64,000 nt of DNA from Terriglobales bacterium (GTDB taxonomy: Bacteria > Acidobacteriota > Terriglobia > Terriglobales > Acidobacteriaceae). The position numbers were made by a program, and so were the translations under genes. The DNA lies in NCBI GenBank assembly GCA_025936825.1, contig JAICSO010000001.1:1-64000 (forward strand), read 5' to 3'. Below the pieces are notes generated by a model. The model saw only the letters and a list, made by a program, of their open reading frames with translations. It made no database searches and was not told the origin of the DNA. Positions 6,886 to 15,092 of this stretch are shown here, piece after piece (position 1 is the stretch's first letter; the number at the start of each line of letters is the position of its first letter).

Positions 6886-7791
6886 TCACCCCTTCAAATC
6901 CATCGTGACCAGCTTGTTGCGATCCCGCCATCGACGCCACTTCGGACCGTTGACCACCTGCTTCTCTTCTCCATTGGTCGGCTGCGCAGATTCATCTTCC
7001 GGCGGCTCCGGAAACGCTACAAATCCAGGCATGTGCTTGCCGATCATCTCTCTTGCCAGGTCAACGTAGCTCTGCGCGCCTCGCGACTTCTCGTCATACA
7101 AGAGTACAGGCTTACCGTGGCTGGGAGCTTCCGCCAGGCGAACGTTGCGCGGGATAGTGGTGGTGAGGAGCTTGTCGCCAAAGAATCGCTTCAGTTCGGC
7201 AGTCACCTGCTGCGCCAAGTTGGTGCGCTCGTCGAACATGGTCAAGAGCACGCCCTCGATCTCAAGCGTGGGATTGAGAATCCCGCGAATTCGCTCGATC
7301 GTGTCCAGGAGCTCGGAAACGCCTTCCAAAGCGAAATACTCTGCCTGCATGGTGATCAGAACCGAGTCGGCAGCGACCAGGGAGTTCAGCGTCAGAAGGT
7401 CCAGCGCCGGCGGGCAATCGATCACGATGAAGTTGAATTTCTCGCGCAAGGGAACCAGCGCGTCGCGAAGGCGAAATTCCCTTTTATCCGCGTCGACGAG
7501 TTCGAAGTTCACGCCGACCAAGTTCTTGTGCGCCGGGAGAACGAAAAGCCGCTCAAGCGCTGTGGGTTGGAGTGCATTGAGCGCTTCGCACTCCCCGACA
7601 AGAACCTTATACGTGCTGTTCCGGTCAGGATCCTTGCCGAGGCCTACACCGCTCGAAGCGTTCGACTGCGGATCGCAGTCCACGAGCAGAGTGTTCAGCT
7701 TGGCCGAGGCAAGCGAAGCCGCGAGATTAATTGCGGTCGTAGTTTTCCCTACGCCGCCTTTCTGATTGGCGACAGCAATAATACGAGCCAT
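6886..7791 (-). CDS. parA: Chromosome-partitioning ATPase ParA (Soj)
   Basis: 301 residues. The deviant Walker A KGGVGKTTTAINLAASLA (about residues 11-28), the DCDPQSNASSGVG switch and FIVIDCPPALDLLTLNSL give a clear ParA/MinD ATPase. ATP-bound dimers coat the nucleoid and are released by ParB, which moves the origin. Residues after about 255 (FPEPPEDESAQPTNGEEKQ to the end) are a charged extension not found in the minimal family. It is downstream of rsmG on the same strand, separated by the parS region, the classical near-origin order rsmG-parA-parB. Confidence 0.97.
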   Translation of the reverse strand: MARIIAVANQKGGVGKTTTAINLAASLASAKLNTLLVDCDPQSNASSGVGLGKDPDRNSTYKVLVGECEALNALQPTALERLFVLPAHKNLVGVNFELVDADKREFRLRDALVPLREKFNFIVIDCPPALDLLTLNSLVAADSVLITMQAEYFALEGVSELLDTIERIRGILNPTLEIEGVLLTMFDERTNLAQQVTAELKRFFGDKLLTTTIPRNVRLAEAPSHGKPVLLYDEKSRGAQSYVDLAREMIGKHMPGFVAFPEPPEDESAQPTNGEEKQVVNGPKWRRWRDRNKLVTMDLKG

Positions 7792-7969
7792 GGGAGTTGT
7801 TCGTGGAGAAATGCGAGAGCAAAGTCAGAATAGTCCCGGTTCTCGCGCAATTCAATGCCGGAGTGCGGTGCAGGTACTAGTGAATTGTATTTCTAGGCTT
7901 CGCAGTCAGTTGCGCGAGTTGCGGACGTGGTTTCCACAGTGGGGTGTTCAATCGGCCGTCGGACTCGCG

Positions 7970-7985
7970 CGTTCCACGTGGAACA
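7970..7985. promoter_or_regulatory. parS site 1
   Basis: GTTCCACGTGGAAC core with flanks C...A: one mismatch to the bacterial consensus TGTTCCACGTGGAACA. It lies in the 364-bp rsmG-parA gap, which holds three such sites and no gene. Confidence 0.93.
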
Positions 7986-8073
7986 CTCGGGTCGAGCAAG
8001 AGTGCACGACACTTCGCGCTGGTGAACGGGGCATTTGGTAACCCGGAGCTTAAGTGCGTATGGCACGCGGCAA

Positions 8074-8089
8074 GGTTCCACGTGGAACG
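8074..8089. promoter_or_regulatory. parS site 2
   Basis: The same perfect 14-bp core GTTCCACGTGGAAC with G and G flanks, about 100 bp from sites 1 and 3. ParB nucleates here. Confidence 0.92.
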
Positions 8090-8139
8090 GTAATCGACCA
8101 GAGGAAGCAAAGCCGTGAGATAGCGACTTGGCGAATGGT

Positions 8140-8155
8140 TGTTCCACGTGGAACA
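8140..8155. promoter_or_regulatory. parS site 3, perfect consensus
   Basis: TGTTCCACGTGGAACA, identical to the 16-bp parS consensus. It ends one base before the rsmG stop codon. Confidence 0.96.
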
Positions 8156-8794
8156 TCAACCCTTTCGTCCAACGAAAATGACACGCTGGCCAGACATTGG
8201 AATTGGGAGGGGGTCATTCCAATTGAACTCCGGAAGCAGCGACGCAGCCTTCTTCGTTTGCTCGGCGCCGATCAGCAGAACTAGAGATCCGCCGGACCGG
8301 ACCAGTCTCGAAGCTATCTGCAGGGCATTATCAAATGACTCAACTGCGCGAAGCGTCACGATGTCCCATGCTTGCTTAAGCGACTCGGCGCGGGTGTTCA
8401 CCACCTGGGCCCCCGACAACTTCAACTCGCGGATTACCTCCCGAAGAAACGTAGCTTTCTTTTGCTGCGATTCGATCAAGGTCACGTTCAACCGCGGAAT
8501 TGCGATCTTGATGGGCAGACCAGGAAATCCTGCACCGGATCCGATGTCGGCGAGTGACTGCGCCTCGACACAGTTCTTGGCAATCAGGCTCGCTGCGAAG
8601 AGTGACTCTCCAAAGTGGCGCTGGACGATGGCTTCCTGATCGCGAATGGAAGTAAGGTTCATCTTCGCATTCCATTTCAGCAACAGATCGAGGTAGGTGG
8701 ATAGCTCCAAGACCTGGACGTCGCTTGGTTCCTGGCCGATTGAAAATGGTTTGAGTGACTCGCGAATGAGGTCAGAGTCCATCGGATCGAGCAT
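8156..8794 (-). CDS. rsmG: 16S rRNA (guanine-527-N7)-methyltransferase
   Basis: Adds N7-methyl to G527 of 16S rRNA using SAM. About 212 residues, family length. Key segments are YLDLLLKWNAKMNLTSIRD, the SAM site LADIGSGAGFPGLPIKIA, LIESQQKKATFLREV, and VTLRAVESFDNALQIASRLV. I start at the ATG at 8794 (MLDPMDSDL); an ATG at 8782 is equally possible, and the 10 residues further upstream in the ORF look spurious. No mnmG or mnmE is adjacent, unlike in many bacteria. Confidence 0.94.
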   Translation of the reverse strand: MLDPMDSDLIRESLKPFSIGQEPSDVQVLELSTYLDLLLKWNAKMNLTSIRDQEAIVQRHFGESLFAASLIAKNCVEAQSLADIGSGAGFPGLPIKIAIPRLNVTLIESQQKKATFLREVIRELKLSGAQVVNTRAESLKQAWDIVTLRAVESFDNALQIASRLVRSGGSLVLLIGAEQTKKAASLLPEFNWNDPLPIPMSGQRVIFVGRKG

Positions 8795-8971
8795 TGTAAC
8801 GCAACGTGCGGTCACGTTTAGCAATGAGAAGATCAGTCTCTACAGAATCAAATTGGTAACAAGTGGGAAGCAGGCGCCGGTTAAGGGCGATTTTATAACT
8901 GGGACGCAATCGACAACGAGTGACCGGGGAGCCGTGGTGGGAAGTCGTCGGAATACGCGTAAGTTTTTCTC

Positions 8972-9003
8972 TTGACGTTAATCTATATTTCTGCAAATAT
9001 AGA
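8972..9003 (+). promoter_or_regulatory. arsR promoter with overlapping ArsR-type operator
   Basis: TTGACG (8972-8977) and AAATAT (8995-9000) are 17 bp apart. A perfect inverted repeat, TCTATATTT-CTGC-AAATATAGA (8982-9003), covers the spacer end and the -10. The arsR ATG begins at 9007, so transcription should start at or within a base or two of the start codon, giving a leaderless mRNA. Binding of the repressor dimer here would block polymerase. Confidence 0.75.
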
Positions 9004-9006
9004 AAT

Positions 9007-9354
9007 ATGCAGCAGCGATATTCACCCGAGCAGGTTACAAAATTTGCGGACATGTTCTCGGCAATGGGAACTGAGGCTCGGCTGCAAATCATGCAGTTGC
9101 TTCTCAAAGCTCATCCAGAAGGATTGGTGGTCAGCGAAATCCAGGCCGAGCTAGGGATTCCAGGCTCGACGTTGTCGCACCACCTCGACAAGTTGCGAAA
9201 CGAAGGGCTGGTCAATGTGCGCCGGGAAAGCACGTTTCTGCGATACACAGCTGACACGCAAGCGTTGCAAGAAGTGTTGCGGTTCTTATATGCGGAGTGT
9301 TGCACGCGTAATCAGGCAGTGCGGCCGGAAGACGTGGTGCAGATTCAGGTCTGA
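9007..9354 (+). CDS. arsR: ArsR-family repressor
   Basis: A 115-residue winged-helix repressor: FADMFSAMGTEARLQIMQLLLKAHPEGLVVSEIQAELGIPGSTLSHHLDKLRNEGLVNVRRES. It lacks the ELCVCDL cysteine loop of E. coli ArsR. The only cysteines are the pair in YAECCTRN near residue 98, so As(III) may be sensed at the C-terminal helix. The start at 9007 is supported by the promoter and operator placed directly before it. It is first in the arsR-arsM-arsC-acr3 run and probably autoregulated. Confidence 0.9.
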   Translation: MQQRYSPEQVTKFADMFSAMGTEARLQIMQLLLKAHPEGLVVSEIQAELGIPGSTLSHHLDKLRNEGLVNVRRESTFLRYTADTQALQEVLRFLYAECCTRNQAVRPEDVVQIQV

Positions 9355-9358
9355 GCAC

Positions 9359-9390
9359 ATCACCACGAAGTACACGAAGTTACACGAAGG
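9359..9390 (+). repeat. CACCACGAAG-type repeat supplying the arsM ribosome site
   Basis: 'atcaccacgaagtacacga' and 'agttacacgaagg' are tandem degenerate words, the same family as 28341-28421. The last copy (GAAGGAG) forms the Shine-Dalgarno 7 bases before the arsM ATG. Confidence 0.6.
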
Positions 9391-9399
9391 AGAGCAATC

Positions 9400-10302
9400 A
9401 TGGAAAGCAGCGTCAGTGAAGCTATCAATGTGAAGGAAGTCGTGAAAGAGAAATATGGCCAGGCCGCGTTGCGCGTGTACAAAGGCGGAAGCGGTTGTTG
9501 CGGAGCAACCGCCGCCAACGGCAGCTGTGATCCGATTACTTCGAACTTGTATGACTCGATTCAGACAGGTGAAGTACCTGCGGAAGCTGTGCTGGCGTCA
9601 CTAGGCTGTGGCAATCCCACGGCGCTAGCCCAATTGAACCCCGGGGAAACAGTATTGGATCTTGGCTCCGGCGGTGGCATTGATGTGCTGCTCTCCGCCA
9701 AGCGAGTTGGACCTACCGGTAAAGCCTACGGTCTCGACATGACTGACGAAATGCTCGCACTTGCGAATGAGAACAAGCGCAAAGCAGGCGCCGAGAATGT
9801 CGAGTTCTTGAAAGGTGAAATCGAAAACATTCCCCTGCCAGACAACACCGTCGATGTGATCATCTCGAACTGCGTCATTAATCTTTCGGCCGACAAAGAT
9901 CGCGTGTTTCGCGAAGCCTTTCGCGTGCTGAAGCCGGGTGGAAGACTCGCCGTTTCGGACATCGTCACGCGCGGTGAAATCCGCGAAGACATTCGCCGCA
10001 ATGCTATGTTGTGGGCCGGCTGCGTGGCGGGGGCGCTCGACGAAGGCGACTATCGCGCCAAACTGGCAGCCGCTGGTTTCGAACAAATCAGCATTGAGCC
10101 GACGAGAGTCTATTCGATCGAGGATGCTCGTAAATCTTTCCAGGGATCAGGACTCGATCTCGATGCCATCGCTTCTGAAGTGGAGGGGAAGTTCATAAGC
10201 GGGTTTGTACGCGCTGTGAAGCCGCCATCAGCCGTCAGCCATCAGCCATCAGGAAACGCATCTGCCACCGAGCGTTGCTGCGAGCCTACGTGCTGCAGCT
10301 GA
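9400..10302 (+). CDS. arsM: Arsenite S-adenosylmethionine methyltransferase
   Basis: Methylates As(III) to less retained or volatile methylarsenicals. 300 residues. The SAM site is [16 protein letters not shown] (about 85-100). The three arsenic-binding cysteines of the family are present at C70 (LGCGNP), C158 (ISNCVINL) and C208 (WAGCVAG). Extra cysteine pairs are C33-C34 and a C-terminal [10 protein letters not shown]. Residues about 275-287 ([12 protein letters not shown]) are encoded by a copy of the intergenic CAGCCGTCAGCCATCAGCC repeat, so the end of the gene has been lengthened by repeat DNA. The start has a strong GAAGGAG ribosome site. Confidence 0.94.
   Translation: MESSVSEAINVKEVVKEKYGQAALRVYKGGSGCCGATAANGSCDPITSNLYDSIQTGEVPAEAVLASLGCGNPTALAQLNPGETVLDLGSGGGIDVLLSAKRVGPTGKAYGLDMTDEMLALANENKRKAGAENVEFLKGEIENIPLPDNTVDVIISNCVINLSADKDRVFREAFRVLKPGGRLAVSDIVTRGEIREDIRRNAMLWAGCVAGALDEGDYRAKLAAAGFEQISIEPTRVYSIEDARKSFQGSGLDLDAIASEVEGKFISGFVRAVKPPSAVSHQPSGNASATERCCEPTCCS
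10221..10254 (+). repeat. CAGCCGTCAGCC repeat inside the arsM 3' end
   Basis: 'gccgtcagccatcagcc' followed by 'atcaggaaac' matches the intergenic copy at 52948-52983 base for base over the first 17 bases, and a related copy at 63907-63932. Here it is translated in frame. Confidence 0.75.
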
Positions 10303-10309
10303 GGCCGCC

Positions 10310-10804
10310 ATGGCACAGCCTTACAAGGTGCTATTTCTGTGCACGGGGAACTCTGCACGCTCAATCATGGCCGAAGCGATCTTGAACGCGCGAGGCAAGC
10401 CGAATTTCATGGCCTACAGTGCCGGGAGTCACCCTTCGGGAAAGGTGAGACCGGAGGCAATTACCCAACTGCAAGTCGCGCGCATTCCTACGGTAGGGCT
10501 GCGCAGCAAGAGTTGGGACGAGTTCGCCGAACCTGGTGCTCCGAAGATCGATTTCGTGTTCACGGTTTGCGATAACGCAGCCAATGAGGTTTGCCCACTG
10601 TGGCCGGGGCAGCCGATGACTGCCCACTGGGGAGTTCCCGACCCTGCGGCGGTCAAAGGCTCGCCACAGGAGATTGAGCGAGCATTTCGCAACGCGTTTG
10701 TCCTTCTCGACCGCCGAATCTCGCTATTCTTAAGCCTGCCTTTTGCCACAATCGACAGCCTTGCACTCAAGAACCAGCTTGAGCACATCGGAGGCGAGCC
10801 ATGA
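10310..10804 (+). CDS. arsC: Thioredoxin-coupled arsenate reductase (LMW-PTP type)
   Basis: Reduces As(V) to As(III). 164 residues in the low-molecular-weight phosphatase fold, with P-loop LCTGNSARS (Cys11) and the redox cysteines Cys87 and Cys95 in [17 protein letters not shown]. This is the three-cysteine relay of the thioredoxin-dependent class. It begins 8 bp after arsM and overlaps acr3 by 4 bp (ATGA), so all three are co-translated. The product feeds arsenite to both ArsM and Acr3. Confidence 0.94.
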   Translation: MAQPYKVLFLCTGNSARSIMAEAILNARGKPNFMAYSAGSHPSGKVRPEAITQLQVARIPTVGLRSKSWDEFAEPGAPKIDFVFTVCDNAANEVCPLWPGQPMTAHWGVPDPAAVKGSPQEIERAFRNAFVLLDRRISLFLSLPFATIDSLALKNQLEHIGGEP

Positions 10805-11877
10805 GTCAGAATCCACGTCTCCGATTTTTCGACCGTTATCTCACCGCTTGGATTTTCACTGCGATGGCGGTCGGCGTTGCCTTGGGCTGGCTGGTTCCCG
10901 GTATCGTGGCGTTCCTCAATCGATTGAGCGTAGGCACCACATCGATTCCCATTGCGATCGGTTTAATCGTGATGATGTACCCGCCGTTCACGAAAGTGCG
11001 TTATGAAGAATTGCATGAGGTGTTCCGCAATAAACGCGTATTGGGACTTTCGCTCGTCCAAAACTGGGTTATTGGTCCGCTGTTGATGTTCGCACTGGCG
11101 ATCCTCTTTCTTCGCAATTATCCCGAATACATGGCGGGGCTGATCATGATCGGTCTCGCGCGATGCATAGCGATGGTCATTGTCTGGAACGAACTGGCGA
11201 GTGGCGACACGCAATACGCCGCCGGCCTGGTTGCATTCAATTCGCTTTTTCAGGTCCTCTTCTATTCCGTCTATGCGTGGATGTTTGTTACCGTGCTTCC
11301 CGCACAGCTTGGCTTGCATGGCGCGATTGTCGACGTTTCAATCGGCGAGATTGCTAAAAGCGTCTTCGTATATCTCGGCATTCCGTTCTTCGCTGGTTTT
11401 GTGACGCGGACGCTGTTAGTTCGAGTGAAGGGGCTCAGTTGGTACGATCACAGTTTCGTCCCACGCGTGAGCCCAATGACTCTCATCGCGTTGTTATTCA
11501 CGATCATGGTCATGTTTTCACTGAAGGGTTCTTACATCGTTCGTTTGCCGCTCGATGTACTTCGCATTGCGTTGCCGCTGCTGATCTACTTCGTTGCCAT
11601 GTTCCTGGTCTCGTTCTACATGGGTAAGAAACTTGGCGCGGACTATTCGAAGACGGCGACTCTTTCCTTTACCGCAGCCTCCAACAACTTCGAACTGGCG
11701 ATCGCGGTCGCGGTCTCGGTTTTCGGAATCAATTCCGGTGCTGCGTTTGCCGCAGTGATTGGCCCTCTCGTGGAAGTACCCGTGATGATCATGCTTGTGA
11801 ATGTCGCGTTCTGGCTGAAGAAGCGGCTCTTCTTATATCCACCCGCCATTCCCGCGCGCTCTGCCTCAACAAATTAA
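10801..11877 (+). CDS. acr3: Arsenite efflux transporter Acr3
   Basis: 358 residues, about ten membrane helices (bile acid:sodium symporter/BART fold). It carries the Acr3 hallmark cysteine in [19 protein letters not shown] and the helix [18 protein letters not shown] with its conserved glutamate. It exports arsenite across the inner membrane using the proton gradient. Its start overlaps the arsC stop (ATGA). It is Acr3, not ArsB, by motif. Confidence 0.94.
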   Translation: MSQNPRLRFFDRYLTAWIFTAMAVGVALGWLVPGIVAFLNRLSVGTTSIPIAIGLIVMMYPPFTKVRYEELHEVFRNKRVLGLSLVQNWVIGPLLMFALAILFLRNYPEYMAGLIMIGLARCIAMVIVWNELASGDTQYAAGLVAFNSLFQVLFYSVYAWMFVTVLPAQLGLHGAIVDVSIGEIAKSVFVYLGIPFFAGFVTRTLLVRVKGLSWYDHSFVPRVSPMTLIALLFTIMVMFSLKGSYIVRLPLDVLRIALPLLIYFVAMFLVSFYMGKKLGADYSKTATLSFTAASNNFELAIAVAVSVFGINSGAAFAAVIGPLVEVPVMIMLVNVAFWLKKRLFLYPPAIPARSASTN

Positions 11878-11936
11878 TCGAAGCCGCATCGCGGACGCTC
11901 GCATCCATACCCGGAGAATCCCAACTGGAGGTAGAT

Positions 11937-12842
11937 ATGTACGTCATCACCGGCGCGACCGGCAATACCGGCCACATTGTTGCGAAAAGGTTACTGGAAA
12001 ATGGAAAACAGGTACGGGTCATTGGCCGAAATGCGGAAAAGCTCGCCACGTTGGCATCGGCTGGCGCAGAACCGTTCGTCGGAGACCTTGGCGATCAGGA
12101 AGCCATGTCTCGCGCCTTCAGCGGAGCACAGGCTGCGTACGTGATGATTCCGCCGAACATCACGAGTTCGGATGCCCCGGCGTATCAGAACAAAATTAGC
12201 GATGCGATCAGCGCTGCAATCGAGAAGAACGAAGTTCGGCACGTGGTTGCGCTCAGCAGTATTGGTGCAGACAAAGCGGAGAAGACCGGGCCAATCGTCG
12301 GACTTCACCGTCTGGAAGAACGGCTCCGGCGCATTGCCGGTTTGAGCACGCTGGCAATCCGCGCCGCGTACTTCATGGAGAACACGTTGCCGCAGGTCTC
12401 GGTCATTCAACATATGGGCGTGACCGCCGGGCCGTTGCAGCCCGATCTGAAAGTCCCCATGATTGACACGCGCGACATTGGGGCTTTTGCTGCGGACGCG
12501 CTGTTGAAGGTGGATTTCAAAGGTTTTCAGACTCCCGAACTGCTCGGCAACCGCGAGCTCACGTATCCAGAGGTCACAAGCATTATCGGAAATGCAATTG
12601 GAAAGCCTGATTTGAGATATCAGCAGCTTCCCTACGATCAATTCGCCGGCGCGCTGCAGCAGATGGGTATGTCAGAGAGCGTGGCTAATTTGCTGGCAGA
12701 AATGTCGGAGGCGCTGAACACGGGACATGTCCGTGCGCTGGAGCCCCGCTCCGCGCGCAATACCACACCAACGTCGTTCGAGACGTTTGTGGCGGAGGAA
12801 TTCGTGCCAGCCTATCAGGGGAAGAGTCTTCAGGTTGCATAA
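11937..12842 (+). CDS. NmrA-like NAD(P)-binding oxidoreductase
   Basis: A 301-residue extended SDR protein. The N-terminal VITGATGNTGHIVAKRLLENGKQVRVIGRN is the GxxGxxG dinucleotide site, followed by HVVALSSIGADKAEKTGPIVGLH and IRAAYFMENTLPQV, as in QOR2/azoreductase-like NmrA proteins. There is no catalytic YxxxK. A good GGAGG lies 7 bases before the ATG. It follows acr3 by 59 bp and may be the last gene of the ars transcript, though the link to arsenic is unproven. Confidence 0.85.
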   Translation: MYVITGATGNTGHIVAKRLLENGKQVRVIGRNAEKLATLASAGAEPFVGDLGDQEAMSRAFSGAQAAYVMIPPNITSSDAPAYQNKISDAISAAIEKNEVRHVVALSSIGADKAEKTGPIVGLHRLEERLRRIAGLSTLAIRAAYFMENTLPQVSVIQHMGVTAGPLQPDLKVPMIDTRDIGAFAADALLKVDFKGFQTPELLGNRELTYPEVTSIIGNAIGKPDLRYQQLPYDQFAGALQQMGMSESVANLLAEMSEALNTGHVRALEPRSARNTTPTSFETFVAEEFVPAYQGKSLQVA

Positions 12843-12981
12843 GATCGGCCATTAGATCGTAGGAGACATTGGAGAAAGCCGGTCAGTTGGGGCTTGAAAG
12901 ATTGAATTCTATAGGCGCTTCGTGCCACCCCTTCGCGCCCGCGAAACCGGCCAATCCCCTGCCCCTGGCCGTAAGTTCAGC

Positions 12982-13009
12982 TTGACAGGGCAAATAGGGC
13001 GGTTATCCT
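12982..13009 (+). promoter_or_regulatory. Probable promoter of the PilZ gene
   Basis: Perfect TTGACA (12982-12987), a 16-bp spacer and TATCCT (13004-13009) lie 25 bp before the ATG at 13035. Confidence 0.5.
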
Positions 13010-13034
13010 TCTAGGGTACTTAGGAGTCTCCCCC

Positions 13035-13370
13035 ATGGTGGTCGAAGTCCAGCAGGCAGAGAAGCGGGCTACGCGGCGATTCGCCCTCCGCCTCCCGGTG
13101 TCGGTGAATTTCGCTACGAACACGGGTGCGCCTCTGGCCGCCCAAACGCGCGACGTCAGCGCCCGCGGTATCTGCTTCTACCTGGAGGCGCCCCTCGCGG
13201 TTGGCTCCGAAATCGACTTCACTCTGACCCTCCCTCCCGAAATTACTCTGACCGAGAGCATTCGGGTCCGCTGCAAAGGGAAGATCGTGCGCGTCGACGG
13301 CGCCTTGGCTGACTCCAAGGTTCCGGTGGCGGCGGTCATCGACGAGTACGAGTTCCTGGCAGAAGCGTAG
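13035..13370 (+). CDS. PilZ-domain protein
   Basis: 111 residues: RRFALRLPVSV near the N-terminus, then TRDVSARGICFYLEAPLAVGSEIDFTLTLP. The PilZ c-di-GMP signature RxxxR...D/NxSxxG is present (RRFALR and DVSARG). This is a stand-alone receiver domain with unknown output. A second PilZ protein is at 26.4-26.8 kb. The gene is flanked downstream by a 300-bp repeat region. Confidence 0.85.
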   Translation: MVVEVQQAEKRATRRFALRLPVSVNFATNTGAPLAAQTRDVSARGICFYLEAPLAVGSEIDFTLTLPPEITLTESIRVRCKGKIVRVDGALADSKVPVAAVIDEYEFLAEA

Positions 13371-13373
13371 AGA

Positions 13374-13605
13374 CAGGTTTCAGGCGTCAGGTTTCAGGCA
13401 TCAGGCGTTGCGATCATCTTTGCCAGTTTGACCCAGCGTTGCGGCCGATTTTTCGTCGATTTAAAACCGGAAAAAAGGTCGCAGAGTACGCGAAGGAAGC
13501 AACGACGAAATCGAAGTCGGTTCACAGTTGTGCTGAAGCCCCAAACTCGAAACCAAAACCTGAAACCTGAAACCAGAAACCTAAGACGCCTGAAACCTGA
13601 GCCTG
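13374..13605. repeat. Inverted CAGGTTTCAGGCGTC repeats
   Basis: The left block (13374-13408) has three 'caggtttcagg/catcaggcg' words. The right block (13541-13605) has the complementary 'cctgaaacctgaaac' and 'gacgcctgaaacctg'. The two blocks can pair across about 130 bp. This fills most of the 297-bp gap after the PilZ gene, and no ORF in it looks real. Confidence 0.65.
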
Positions 13606-13667
13606 CTTTATTCCTCTTCAAACTGGTGCTACTCTCAACCTAAGATCCCAGCAACTTAGGATTTGCT

Positions 13668-15026
13668 TTGTTCTGTCGCCCCGCTTTCCGGATTGTGGTT
13701 CTCGCCTGCCTCGTGGCGACGTTCGCGTGGGCGCAGAGCGGGAGCTCCCGCACCGCTGAGTTGCGCTCGTGGCGGGTTACTGCCGGGGAGTATGGCCCGG
13801 TGATCGAGGTCGTTTCCACGCGGCCAATCACTCCGAAAATTCAAGTTGTCGAAAACCCGTTGCGGTTGGTTATCGATCTGCCCGGATCGACGATAGGCAC
13901 TGCGCGCACGCGGAATCCGTTTCGTAACCAGCAGATTAAGAGTGTTCGCCTGAATCAGTTCCAGAGTTCGCCTCCGGTCAGCCGGATCGTGCTCGACCTT
14001 AATGCTCCTGTTCAATACACCTGGGATGCAAGCGGAAATCGTCTACACATTCGCGTTCGTGCCGACGACGCTGCTCGCGCCAAACCGCCGTCAGTAGCCG
14101 GACTGGCAGTGGGACCGCAGCCTATCGCGGTCCCGGTCGCTGTGGGGACGTCAGGCACTTTGGTCGAAACCGGCAGCCGGGTGGCATCGGGATCCTCGAT
14201 CACGGCAGGAGACGAGATTGCGATCTTGCGGCTCCGGCGCGGGGGAGAAGTGCGTGTGTGCCCGGGTACCACCGTCTCGGTCGCAACCTCTCCGACCGGC
14301 CAGGACCTGATGCTGGGCATGAGCAAAGGAGCCATGGAAACGCATTACGGCGAATCGGAGACGGTGGACTCGGTGCTGACACCGGATTTCCGCATCGTGC
14401 TGCCCGGCCCGGGGGAGTTCAATCTGGCGATCAGCGCCGATGCCAAAGGGAATACCTGCGTCGGCTCCCTGCAAGGCAGCACGGCTTCAGCGGTGGTAGC
14501 GGAACTGCTGGGCAGCGGTACCTATGAGATCAAGCCGGAACAACATGTGCTGTTTCGCGAAGGACGGCTCGATTCGGTAGAGACTCCTCCGGTCGCGTGC
14601 GGGTGTCCCGCGGCCCCCGTCCCGGCGCTGCAGGCCTCTGTGGATCCTTCGAAGGTGATATCTGAAGAGCAAGCAGCCCAGAAGCTCCAACTGCAGAATT
14701 CGAACAACCCAGGCAGCACAAGCACCGAACCCGGGAATGCCAGAGACTCGAATACCACTTCTGCAGAGTCCCCCAAACCCGCAGCTGAATCCTCACTGAT
14801 TTTCAGTGGCGAGGAGATTGCGAAAGCCAAACAGCAGAAGGAGTCGCAGAAGGCAAGGCAAACAGCGATCCCGGCGGCACCGACAGCAGAAGCGGCCACG
14901 CTTCCGCCGAGCGCGAAGGCTCCCGATCCACTTCCCGCCGTGGTTGTTCTTCCCCCCGCAGACTCAAAACCGAAAAAGGGCTTCTTCGGAAAAATCAAAG
15001 GCTTCTTTGGCTCAATCTTCCGCTGA
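13668..15026 (+). CDS. AMIN-domain exported protein with FecR-like middle
   Basis: 452 residues with a TTG start. Signal peptide (to about AWAQS). The AMIN domain (residues 25-125: WRVTAGEYGPVIEVVSTRPITPKI, NPLRLVIDLP, RIVLDLN) usually binds peptidoglycan or localises secretion and envelope complexes. Residues 170-310 (GDEIAILRLRRGGEVRVCPGTTVSV through YEIKPEQHVLF) resemble a FecR-type beta domain. A long Ser/Pro/Ala-rich linker leads to a short hydrophobic-basic tail, KGFFGKIKGFFGSIFR, which looks like an amphipathic membrane anchor. No type IV pilus or amidase gene is near. Confidence 0.75.
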   Translation: MFCRPAFRIVVLACLVATFAWAQSGSSRTAELRSWRVTAGEYGPVIEVVSTRPITPKIQVVENPLRLVIDLPGSTIGTARTRNPFRNQQIKSVRLNQFQSSPPVSRIVLDLNAPVQYTWDASGNRLHIRVRADDAARAKPPSVAGLAVGPQPIAVPVAVGTSGTLVETGSRVASGSSITAGDEIAILRLRRGGEVRVCPGTTVSVATSPTGQDLMLGMSKGAMETHYGESETVDSVLTPDFRIVLPGPGEFNLAISADAKGNTCVGSLQGSTASAVVAELLGSGTYEIKPEQHVLFREGRLDSVETPPVACGCPAAPVPALQASVDPSKVISEEQAAQKLQLQNSNNPGSTSTEPGNARDSNTTSAESPKPAAESSLIFSGEEIAKAKQQKESQKARQTAIPAAPTAEAATLPPSAKAPDPLPAVVVLPPADSKPKKGFFGKIKGFFGSIFR

Positions 15027-15092
15027 AAATTCACAAGCTGAGGAACCGACTAGATACTCGCTTGTCAGAAACGTGCACCCGAGAATGTCCCA

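Noticed and set aside
7033-7833. 266-codon open frame on the plus strand opposite parA
   Set aside because: Antisense of parA, without any recognisable domain or ribosome site.
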